Shown here piece after piece: positions 52,007-61,139 of a stretch of 62,938 nucleotides of DNA. The stretch lies in assembly GCA_001839685.1 (NCBI GenBank), contig MLAK01000623.1, positions 26,503 through 89,440 of the forward strand. The letters run 5' to 3'. The stretch is from Tritrichomonas foetus (Eukaryota; Parabasalia; Tritrichomonadida; Tritrichomonadidae). A program made the position numbers and the translations under genes. The stretch's first letter is position 1. Every line of letters begins with the position of its first letter. A model generated the notes under the pieces. That model was not told the origin of the DNA and did not search any database. It saw only the letters and a program-made list of their open reading frames with translations.

Positions 52007-52384
52007 AACTTTTATACTAGCTATCATAATGACTATTTCATGTTTTATCTTAATTTAGGAATGTAAATGTGGTTGTTTTCACTAATCTGCTTTTTCCCAT
52101 GTGTTGTATCATGACCTAAGTGTTGTCAAAAGCATCTCTGATTTTGAATCATGATCCTTCATTGCTTTTTCTTCTCTTTCTATTGATAATCATCTTTTTG
52201 AATTCTAATTCATCTTTTTGAATTCTAATTCATCTTTTGCTATTCTTCTTCTTTTTCAGGTATTAAAAAACTTTCCAAATAGTATCACCCAACATATTAG
52301 AGAAACAATCCAAAAAGACAATAAAATCTCGTACTTTGTATTTTATTTATCCAACGAAAATAAAAAAATATATTGTAAATGTTT
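52007..52384. other. Intergenic spacer with a short tandem duplication
   Basis: The segment around 52193-52235 contains a 21-bp unit (CATCTTTTTGAATTCTAATT core) repeated twice with a partial third copy. No gene is visible in the spacer. Confidence 0.6.
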
Positions 52385-53341
52385 TTACAGGCATGTCTTT
52401 GCATTGAATACAGCAAAGTTGAGTTTGCACATCGTCCTGTTTTGTGATGCTTGTTCTTCGAGAACTGGATTCCTGGCCATTTCGAGAGGACCAAGGTCTG
52501 GAAATTGTGCAAATGGTAAATTGTTGCTCATTGGTTTGTATGGTGGAACGACGGTTGTTGGCAGGTTTTGATGAATTTCATCACAGAAGCTTTCCATGTA
52601 ATTGGACTTATAATTAGTTTGGAAACGTGCACGAGCTCTTAGTGATCGTGCTGGTGGATGTGGTTTATAGAATCTATGAGAAGTGGAATACATATGATCT
52701 TCTTCGTTTTTAGCTTTCGTCTCTAGCATTCCAGCACGAGGCGATAAAACTGGATCAGCAAATAATTTGTCAACTGCAACTTCGTTTGCCTTCTTTTCAC
52801 ACCATTTTAAGATTTCATTTAATATTTTATAATTTCCATCGATCGTATCATAAATCCTGTTCACTGCTGATGGCGTCATTAACTTCTTCGCAATGAATAG
52901 TGAAAGGCGGGCGGGCTCCTGTGGCCGTGGCGTGAGTGGTTCAGCCCATCCAAAAATTCCATCTCCTCGAATTCCTGTCGATTCGAACTTATATCTATTA
53001 ACAGCTTTGTTGCGGGGAACTCCATGAATTCCATGATTGAAATCAATTGAACCACGAGGCGTACGAACGACTAAATCTGCCTCTCTTTTGGTGGGCTGGA
53101 ATATTCTGGCTGTCGAGGGACGAGAATCTTCCATGTCACCTCTGAGGAATTTGTACAATTTCTTTCGTTTGCTGTCTGTTGAAATCAAGGCGTAGGTTAG
53201 CATTTGTTTGACATATTCTGGTTTGAAGCTTGATTCGATTAATTCTTCGTCGCTTCCACTAAGTGGGCGCGTTTTTTCCATTTCGTTGATGTATCGCTCA
53301 TTTGTGGTGAGCTTGAAGTTGACGGAGACGAAAGAATCCAT
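52385..53341 (-). CDS. Conserved-looking hypothetical protein, Pro/Arg-rich middle
   Basis: 318 residues with a clear ATG. I do not recognise a family. The sequence is well balanced and protein-like. It has a basic, Pro-rich centre (for example RTPRGSIDFNHGIHGVPRNK and WAEPLTPRPQEPARLSLFIA), a short helical segment and another basic Pro/Arg stretch (KPHPPARSLRARARFQ). Short repeated basic-proline motifs of this kind occur in axonemal and microtubule-associated proteins, so a flagellar role is possible but unproven. Confidence 0.7.
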   Translation of the reverse strand: MDSFVSVNFKLTTNERYINEMEKTRPLSGSDEELIESSFKPEYVKQMLTYALISTDSKRKKLYKFLRGDMEDSRPSTARIFQPTKREADLVVRTPRGSIDFNHGIHGVPRNKAVNRYKFESTGIRGDGIFGWAEPLTPRPQEPARLSLFIAKKLMTPSAVNRIYDTIDGNYKILNEILKWCEKKANEVAVDKLFADPVLSPRAGMLETKAKNEEDHMYSTSHRFYKPHPPARSLRARARFQTNYKSNYMESFCDEIHQNLPTTVVPPYKPMSNNLPFAQFPDLGPLEMARNPVLEEQASQNRTMCKLNFAVFNAKTCL

Positions 53342-53686
53342 TTGGGAATCGTTTATTCAGAAATAACGTTTGTATAATTCTGAATTATCTAAAGAATTTA
53401 GCATGGCGAAATATTGATACTTTTATATATATACATGATATAAATATAAATAATGCAAATATACCTATATTAATTCATTATTTTCCAAGATATTGATAAA
53501 ACCTCATATAGCCTTTAACGTATACTAAATTATTCAAGGTCAAACTTTTTGATAGGAAATATTCAATGAAACAACTCTAGATTTTCCTCTAATATCTCCA
53601 AGACCCTTAGAATTCATGTCATAAATATCTACAAAATGATAGAAAAATATAATAAATTATATATATATATATAAAGAATAAAACAT
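53342..53686. other. Intergenic spacer with TA-repeat
   Basis: Very AT-rich, with an alternating TA run near 53656-53672 and an AACTTTTT motif at 53543-53550 pointing at the reverse gene. No gene is visible. Confidence 0.6.
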
Positions 53687-54904
53687 TTATAACAAAGCGA
53701 TATCATCTCTTTCTCGATCTTCTTTCATATCCAAGAATATTCCTCCATATATCAGCGATCCAAAACAACAAATGCTGTAAATAATGATTGCATAAAATTC
53801 ATTAAACATCGAAGTAAAAATAGGATGAATGTAACAAACGATGAACGAACAAATCCAATGCGAAAACATCATCCAGCAAATGCCTTCATATCGAACAGCG
53901 TCTGGAAATGACATTGGAAAGATTGCCCAGGGACAGGGTCCTTGACCAAGCCCAAAGAATAAACAATAAGCAAAAGTGCTCAATACAGGAACCCAGTGAG
54001 GTGTAGCAACAACCAAACTCATACCATAAACAATCAAACTGAGGAAGCATCCAAAACTCGAAGCCATCCATAGAATTCCTGGTCCAACACTATCCATTAA
54101 AAAGCAAGCAATGAAACATGCAATAAACTGTGCAAATGTAGAAAGAGCACTTTGTAGATTAGCATCTAAATTAATGCCGCTTGAAGACATCATTTCTGAT
54201 AAATTGGCTAAAATTGCATTAATTCCACTAAATTGTTGGAAAAATAACATAGTCATTGAAGAAATAACTGTTCTTGCATATTTCTTTTGATATAATGATT
54301 CTTTTTTGACTGACTTGTCTTTTAGTCTTTCTGATGTCGGCGAATCTGAAACAATATAGATTGATCCGGCTAAAATTATGTTTATTGCACCACCAACATA
54401 AATGAGTACTTTCCAGTCAACAAACGCACCTAAAATATTGTTGAGACAAATTCCCAAAATGATAAAAAGTTGATGTAAACTTCCGAAAAGACCGCGGGCA
54501 TAAAAAGGTGCAACTTCACCAACATATACTGGTGCTAGAGCTGAAAGTGCTCCCCAAAACACACCTTGGATAGTTCGAACAATTAATCCAGCTTTTATAT
54601 TGGCATTGTCCATCAATAATAAAAAGAACCAGCAAATTGCGAGAAGAGTTGAAACGAGTTATAATCCCATTCTTCTTCCGATTCGTGGAAGGATCCAAAC
54701 CAATAGGAATGGTCCAATTCCTGCTGAAAGACGAGATGCATTTGAAAACCAATTGATTAGATTGTAATATTTTTGCTCATTTAATATTGGGAATTTCTGT
54801 TTCAGGTTCGGAATTGCAGGTCCTGTAAAAGAAGTGAGCGTACCGAAAGATAATGATCCCAGAAGTAATAATGCTACATTTCCTAAAGCTTTTCCAATAG
54901 ACAT
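53687..54904 (-). pseudogene. MFS sugar transporter interrupted by one in-frame TAA
   Basis: The frame is continuous for 405 codons apart from one TAA at 54659-54661. The N-terminal piece (from ATG 54904) ends WILPRIGRRMGL, the conserved GRR loop after helix 2. After the stop the same frame resumes with membrane sequence and RTIQGVFWGALSALAPVYVG, the family block with RG in EVAPFYARGLFGSLHQLFII, then FFQQFSGINAI and a final helix set. About ten to twelve helices are predicted. Without the stop it would look like a complete small hexose-type transporter. It may be a recent pseudogene, a sequencing error or a readthrough case. The second part alone cannot make a full transporter. Confidence 0.82.
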
Positions 54905-55573
54905 TCGATGATGTAGTATCTGATATTTGTTTCTTTATTTCATTTATTTTAAATTTTGAAATGCACATTAGAAAAAATATATGAATCTTTTCAATATTTT
55001 CAATATATAATCAATATTATATGAAAAAGTGGGACTCGCATATTGAATTCTTCTGATTGTGACACACAGAAATTGTGATAAAATTACTTGAAAAATTACA
55101 TTTAAACTTTTTCGGAAAGATAATTCATTGAAAAAATCAGGAACAAAAAAATCATGATTCGCTTTCACGATAAAAACGTTTTATAACCAAAAAATCGCCT
55201 TATGACCAAATGTCACATTTAAAAATGCTCTTAATTTACTTTTGAAAACTCAATCCATATTTCGTAAAAGGAATTTTGTAATTATGTCATGCTATCGAAC
55301 ATATTGTTATAAATATTAGAAAAATAGAAGAATTCTGAAATACGATTAGATGATTCATTAATAGAACTCAGGAAATGATGATTTGATGTTTCTTTTATCC
55401 ATTTTATGAACAAAGAATGTGTGGTGTAGTATTCCATAATTATAAAACAATCATTTCATGTAATGATTGTTTTTATCATCGGGCGAAAAGTTATTGAGAT
55501 TTTTATTTTCAATTTTCAATTTTAGAATAAATTCACCTTTAACGACTATCCGAACGTTTAACTTTTTTCATTA
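54905..55573. other. Intergenic region with a perfect 12-bp hairpin
   Basis: No gene is called; the short reverse ORFs are random-looking. A perfect inverted repeat AAAACAATCATT/AATGATTGTTTT with a 6-base loop lies at 55444-55473, about 100 bp before the forward coiled-coil gene. An AACTTTTT motif is at 55105-55112. Confidence 0.6.
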
Positions 55574-56707
55574 ATGACGGAAGTTGATAACCAATCTCCT
55601 TCTGATGATCTTTCAAGCTCCAAATCCTCAAAACTAGAGATCTACGAAACTGATCCAAAAGATAGTGAATCTACTGGAAACATAAATCCCACCGATGATG
55701 ATAATAATAATGATGTTTTAGTTTTACAACAGAAACTTTCTTTTTACGAACAGCATATGATCATACTTATAGCACGATATGAAGATGTTTTCAATAAATT
55801 CAACCTTTTTCGGGAATTTTATTTAGGACAGAAAAATAAAAAATCTCAAGACGTAGAAGCTGTTCTTCAACAAATTGGTCAACTTAGCACTCCAGATGAA
55901 TCACAAATATCTAAGCTTGTTCACGATAATGCCCAATTACAGTCTGATTTCCATAAAAGCTGCGAAGTTTTGAAACAACAGCAAAAGTTAATTGAAAAAT
56001 TGAAAAGTGAAAATCAAGAATATAAAGAAACAATTCAAATGTATCTCAGTCAAATGGATCAATTCCAGAATTCAAATTTCAATGTTGATATTGAAGTTTT
56101 AAATCAACAAATTGAATCTCTTAAAAAGGAAAACCAAGATCTTCAAGATATGTATGAGATGGTATCTCAGGAATCAACCGAATTAAACGATAAAAACCAA
56201 ACTTTATTACAACAAACAGAAAGATATGCTTCCAATGAGAAAAAATTGAGGAAAGAAAATGAAACACTCTCTCAAAAAGTTCAAGACTTAGAAGATGAAT
56301 TGGCCTCTAAAAATCACCAAAATCAACCAAAAACCGAAAAGCCCAAACTTGATCTCGCTCACGAAGCTGTTTTCACAAATATTCCAGAAAATGATCCAAA
56401 CGAAATCGAAGTAGATCCACCAGTTGCAAAATACGGAACAGAAGAAAAGTATCGAATTGCCGAACTTGAAGCATTGGTGAGCCATCTCGAATCCGAACTC
56501 GAAAAAACTGCCGATAGCTACAATAAGTCGATAGAAAAGAATGAAACACTAATGCAAGATCATAAAAAGAAATGGATGGATTTGAAAAACGCCAACTCAG
56601 TGATAGAACAATATCGAAAAATTGAGCAAATTTTACGTAACCAATTATCAAGTGCGAACATCGAAATAGAGCAGTATGAAATTCCTGTCTATGACGAAAA
56701 CGAATAA
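55574..56707 (+). CDS. Long coiled-coil protein, unknown family
   Basis: 377 residues. An acidic, Ser-rich N-terminus (about 1-50) precedes heptad-rich coiled coil from about 60 to 365 (for example QQQKLIEKLKSENQEYKETI and LRKENETLSQKVQDLEDELA), with one break near 250-280 (FTNIPENDPNEIEVDPPVAK). The composition is typical of cytoskeletal, basal-body or golgin-type tethers. No conserved end domain (GRIP, GRAB) is visible. Clear ATG preceded by a poly-T/AACTTTTTT run. Confidence 0.75.
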   Translation: MTEVDNQSPSDDLSSSKSSKLEIYETDPKDSESTGNINPTDDDNNNDVLVLQQKLSFYEQHMIILIARYEDVFNKFNLFREFYLGQKNKKSQDVEAVLQQIGQLSTPDESQISKLVHDNAQLQSDFHKSCEVLKQQQKLIEKLKSENQEYKETIQMYLSQMDQFQNSNFNVDIEVLNQQIESLKKENQDLQDMYEMVSQESTELNDKNQTLLQQTERYASNEKKLRKENETLSQKVQDLEDELASKNHQNQPKTEKPKLDLAHEAVFTNIPENDPNEIEVDPPVAKYGTEEKYRIAELEALVSHLESELEKTADSYNKSIEKNETLMQDHKKKWMDLKNANSVIEQYRKIEQILRNQLSSANIEIEQYEIPVYDENE

Positions 56708-57033
56708 AAAATGTGATTTTTTTATGAATTTAATAATTTATTTATTTTTTCGATAATTTTCATACAATATACAGTTTCAATTACCAATTGAATTAAATTC
56801 AAGCATAAAATTGCGAATGAGCAATAATAATTTTTTTATCAATATCTGATTGACGCTGCTGGGCCTTAAATGATGTGATTGAAGCGTTTTCATCATTTAA
56901 AATTCAGATGGAAACGATCAGTCAGCAAAATTGAATATTGAAAATTGATGGATTTCATATATCTAAAAATCAGATAATAACAATAAACTAACGGCCATTT
57001 ATTATGTTTACATTATTATCTACTTTAATATAA
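56708..57033. other. Intergenic spacer between converging genes
   Basis: AT-rich spacer of about 330 bp with no gene or repeat identified. Confidence 0.6.
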
Positions 57034-57531
57034 TTATTCAACGACAATTCCTCTTTTTTCAATTCCTTCTAATAATCGAGAAATCGGTTCCGGTAAAAAC
57101 AATATCATCCTCTTCTTTGTCTTTTGAGTTTCATGATCAGAATCACTATTCGAATTTGAAGCTGATGGCGATGTTGTAGTCGTTTGATGACAATTTCTTT
57201 TTTCTATCCTCATTAACCGATTATATCTGTTTTTAAGATCAATATCTGTTCTTCCAGTAAAAAAATAAGAAATAAAAGCCCATTTTGGACCCACTTCTTC
57301 ATATTTGCTCAGCAATAATTTATCCTCTTCTGGCGTCCAGGAAACAACTTTGTTGAGTTGTGGATCCAAATAGTACTTAAATCTCTCTCGGCACTGTCGA
57401 GCTGTCCTATCTTCCATTAGTTGTGCGATTGCCTTCCAATTATTTGTTCCCATGGTATTCACGTAATGTAGAAGTAGCTGGTCTTCTTTGTAAGAAAATT
57501 TGTGGTGTTTGGGTTCAAACATTCGCTTCAT
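57034..57531 (-). CDS. Small two-repeat Myb-like DNA-binding protein
   Basis: 165 residues. Two Myb repeats occupy about 10-110: FSYKEDQLLLHYVNTMGTNN, then WKAIAQLMEDRTARQCRERF, and SWTPEEDKLLLSKYEEVGPK, then WAFISYFFTGRTDIDLKNRY. The first tryptophan of repeat 1 is replaced by Phe (FSYKEDQ), a common change. The C-terminal tail is Ser/Thr-rich, then basic. It resembles the short nuclear Myb proteins common in trichomonads. Its start lies only 37 bp from the left end of a transposon, so its promoter may partly derive from or be altered by the insertion. Confidence 0.93.
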   Translation of the reverse strand: MKRMFEPKHHKFSYKEDQLLLHYVNTMGTNNWKAIAQLMEDRTARQCRERFKYYLDPQLNKVVSWTPEEDKLLLSKYEEVGPKWAFISYFFTGRTDIDLKNRYNRLMRIEKRNCHQTTTTSPSASNSNSDSDHETQKTKKRMILFLPEPISRLLEGIEKRGIVVE

Positions 57532-57567
57532 GGTCGACTTCTAGCAGAAGGAAAAATAAAAATAACT

Positions 57568-58663
57568 AGATGTATACAAACTAACTAGCTCTAGATGTAG
57601 AAGACCATTGAGAGATCTAAATGAATAATTGTTGATATTATTGTCATCTAAATATTATTTAATTGTAATCCTATTAATAATATATAAATATTATAATTTA
57701 ATAATCAAGATACAGAGAAAACCAAATCCAAAAAAAAATTGTGAGAAAAAAATAAACCCCACAGAAATTTCTGAGAATTATTGAGATAAAAAGTGATTTT
57801 ATAACATTAATATCTTGATTATTTCTTATCATAAATCGTGCTTTTTATTATCATATGACCCTCCATCGAAAATTATAATGTTTTCCAAAATACAAAAATG
57901 AAGTATAAAAAAAATATTAATAATTTTGCTATAAATAAAAAAAATTTAGGCATCAATGAGAAGATTATGAATGTTTTGCCATCTAAATGGCGAGTCATCA
58001 GAAAATTCACTTGGCATTGAGTCTGGAAAAAAACATATTGTATTCCATTTTTCTTGATTTGGTCTTTCAATCGTTGTATCTGTATCCCTGCTTGAGAATG
58101 TGCTGTTGAGGACTGCCAGTCTATTTTCTTCATATACTAAAATTTTATGACAGAAAAGATTTCAATACATTCTTATTTGTCAAATGGAAATTGAATTAAT
58201 TCAACATCACTGAGTTAAAACTATCAAAATTTTCGCGATTTTTAATTAAAAATCGATAGAAGAAGTGTAAATAGAATTATGGGAAGCAGTATTATAATCT
58301 TTGTGATTCTTGGAAAAAAAGCTTCTCACAATTTTTTTTTAGGCTTCCTCCAAAATCGCTCTTTTTTCGGTTTAATTGTTGCAAAATTTCAAAACTATGA
58401 ATAAATATGGCTCATAACTATAAAAAATAGATTTAACAATTGACTGAAAGCTGTTCACCCGAAAACTGAAACAATAGCTTCTTCAGAATCATTTTCGAAA
58501 TATTTTTGAATTCGGCCATTTGCGAAGTTTGCGATAAGGGAAATTTTCGTCATTCTTTTAGNTATTTGGGTTTTGATTTTTGACTGATGGTATTAAGTAA
58601 TACTGATGATAAGGATCATTTTAGTGATTTCGTACGTTAAGACTATTTGGTTTGTATACATCT
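57568..58663. mobile_element. Non-autonomous transposon, copy A of an inverted pair
   Basis: Ends are AGATGTATACAAAC (57568-57581) and GTTTGTATACATCT (58650-58663). Its interior is nearly identical, in opposite orientation, to copy B at 58710-59958, but it lacks about 150 bp present in B around the small ORF. A residual 86-codon reverse ORF (57873-58133) begins MKKIDWQSSTAHSQAGIQIQ and is a deletion-joined version of B's broken ORF. The left flank AAATAACT (57560-57567) is a candidate target-site duplication. A single N at 58562 is an assembly ambiguity. No transposase is present. Confidence 0.88.
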
Positions 58664-58709
58664 TTTTCAATCAAGTTTTCTGAATCGTTCACAAAAAGGA
58701 GAGTTATTT

Positions 58710-59958
58710 AGATGTATACAAACCAAATAGTCTTAACGTACGAAATCACTAAAATGATCCTTATCATCAGTATTACTTAATACCATCAGTCAAAAATCAA
58801 AACCCAAATAGCTAAAAGAATGACGAAAATTTCCCTTATCGCAAACTTCGCAAATGGCCGAATTCAAAAATATTTCGAAAATGATTCTGAAGAAGCTATT
58901 GTTTCAGTTTTCGGGTGAACAGCTTTCAGTCAATTGTTAAATCTATTTTTTATAGTTATGAGCCATATTTATTCATAGTTTTGAAATTTTGCAACAATTA
59001 AACCGAAAAAAGAGCGATTTTGGAGGAAGCCTAAAAAAAAATTGTGAGAAGCTTTTTTTCCAAGAATCACAAAGATTATAATACTGCTTCCCATAATTCT
59101 ATTTACACTTCTTCTATCGATTTTTAATTAAAAATCGCGAAAATTTTGATAGTTTTAACTCAGTGATGTTGAATTAATTCAATTTCCATTTGACAAATAA
59201 GAATGTATTGAAATCTTTTCTGTCATAAAATTTTAGTATATGAAGAAAATAGACTGGCAGTCCTCAACAGCACATTCTCAAGCTGCAGTTGAATTAATGT
59301 TAGATGGGTAAAAGATTTAATTTTCAATGAAGAAATCACAGACAAAAATGAAAGCTTTTCATTTCACAAAAATAGAATTTTCAATTACCTTCAGTCAAAT
59401 CAACTTGTAGAAGAACCAGAAATGTCTTTTTCGGATTCACAGAATTCAGAATGTTTCCGAACATTACAATGGGAAAAATGGAATCCAATACGTTTTTTTC
59501 CAGACTCGATGTCAAGTGAATTTTCTGATGACTCGCCATTTAGATGGCAAAACATTCGTAATCTTCTCATTGATGCCTAAATTTTTTTTATTTATAGCAA
59601 AATTATTAATATTTTTTTTATACTTCATTTTTGTATTTTGGAAAACATTATAATTTTCGATGGAGGGTCATATGATAATAAAAAGCACGATTTATGATAA
59701 GAAATAATCAAGATATTAATGTTATAAAATCACTTTTTATCTCAATAATTCTCAGAAATTTCTGTGGGGTTTATTTTTTTCTCACAATTTTTTTTTGGAT
59801 TTGGTTTTCTCTGTATCTTGATTATTAAATTATAATATTTATATATTATTAATAGGATTACAATTAAATAATATTTAGATGACAATAATATCAACAATTA
59901 TTCATTTAGATCTCTCAATAGTCTTCTACATCTAGAGCTAGTTAGTTTGTATACATCT
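58710..59958. mobile_element. Non-autonomous transposon, copy B of an inverted pair
   Basis: Ends are AGATGTATACAAAC (58710-58723) and GTTTGTATACATCT (59945-59958). It is head-to-head with copy A across a 46-bp spacer (58664-58709), making a 2.39-kb palindrome. The few differences from A include single-base changes (for example in the CTTCTACATCTAGAGC region) and the extra 150 bp inside. Its subterminal CGTACGTTAAG is shared with the element at 33284. The left flank AGTTATTT (58702-58709) is the reverse complement of A's left flank. Its right flank (GAATCATT) matches no other flank. Confidence 0.88.
59240..59580 (+). pseudogene. Frameshifted small ORF inside transposon copy B
   Basis: ATG at 59240 reads MKKIDWQSSTAHSQAAVELM and stops after 23 codons. 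Shifting frame at about 59308 continues with VKDLIFNEEITDKNESFHFH and onward to RWQNIRNLLIDA and a stop at 59578-59580. The combined product would be about 113 residues, rich in Trp, Ser and acidic residues. I do not recognise it. It has no transposase catalytic motif. It may be captured host sequence or an accessory protein remnant. Copy A keeps its two ends but lost the middle. Confidence 0.55.
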
Positions 59959-60905
59959 GAATCATTCTTGATTGTTGTTTCTTAATTTTGAAAATAAATG
60001 TATTTCCATTAGATTTTTTTTATCAATTCTATCACCAGAAACCCAGAAAGAGTTTGAATCCTATTGAAATAAAAAAATCTTAACATTTTTATCATAATAT
60101 TTGAGAGTAATATTTTAGAGAATGTAATTGAGAAAAATTTCAATGAAGATGAAATATAAAAACCCCAGAAAGTCTCAATATTTGCATTATAAATAAAAGA
60201 ATATCTCGTTCAATATATATTAAAATAGTGAATAAACATAATATTATGCTTAATTATTATTAGTATATAGGATTATATATGCATATATGTGCTTTCTCAA
60301 TGTAGTTATTTCAATATCCTGATTTCATTTTTGTTTTTAAGAAATGTATTTAATAAGGTTTGAATATTCATGTCATTGAAAAACAATTCAGATAGTAATT
60401 GAATGCAAATGACTGTGAGATGATTTTTTAGAGATGATTTGGAATATAAATAACACGTAGAAACGAATACTCTATTACCACACCGAAAGTTATCTTCTCT
60501 GAAAAAAAAAAAATTTGAAAAAGAAAAATTGAATTAATTTTTCATAGATTTCATTGATTATTGAAATATTATGAGGAATATTTGAATTAATTGAACACTT
60601 TTCCCAACAACCAAAAATATTGTAAAAAAATGTTTGATAAAAACAAATGCTTGAAAACTATCAAGAAAAAGGAGATCAATTATATGTTACAAAATAGTGT
60701 ATTTTGTTTCACCACATTTAAATTGTGAAGATTTAGTAGATTCATTGTTGGAATTTAAATAAAGGCAAAAGAGTATTAACAAATTTACATTCTGTGGAAT
60801 AGACTTTGTTTGCGGGAAAAAATCAAAAAATATTTTCAATTCTTATCTCTAATTTTAATATTTTCCATAATTCCAAGGTGAATTAAGAATATTATTAATT
60901 GATAA
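59959..60905. other. Intergenic region, 950 bp, no gene seen
   Basis: Very AT-rich with many short A and T runs. No ORF of protein-like composition, RNA gene or element end is visible beyond the flank of copy B. Confidence 0.6.
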
Positions 60906-61076
60906 TTAATATCCTCTTCGAACAGCATGAAAGTCATCATATTCAGCTTTTTCTTTTTCGGAAACTGACGGAGACCGATTAAATTTTCCTTTTTCATAGT
61001 TTAATAAGAATAAAATAAATGTTACTATCTTGCTTTCGAATTGCGCATCTCTAGGTTGCAGTTATCGTTGAGCCAT
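60906..61076 (-). pseudogene. Possible small membrane-protein gene with an in-frame TAA at codon 5
   Basis: From ATG 61076 the frame reads MAQR, TAA, then an open 51 codons: LQPRDAQFESKIVTFILFLL, NYEKGKFNRSPSVSEKEKAE, YDDFHAVRRGY. The part after the stop looks coding, with a single hydrophobic helix and a polar basic tail, the plan of a tiny tail- or signal-anchored subunit. No intron signals of the trichomonad type (GTAYGT with ACTAACACACAG) are seen. It could be a broken gene, a gene starting at a non-ATG codon or a chance frame. It is divergent from the gene at 61140 with only 63 bp between. Confidence 0.3.
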
Positions 61077-61139
61077 CGCAACATATAATACTCACTTTAA
61101 AGGCCAATTTATTTCACCTTATTTCACCATTTTCCCAGA

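Noticed and set aside
55444..55473. Perfect 12-bp AT-rich hairpin as a bacterial-type terminator
   Set aside because: This is a eukaryotic genome and the hairpin lies upstream of a gene; it is listed only as part of the spacer description.
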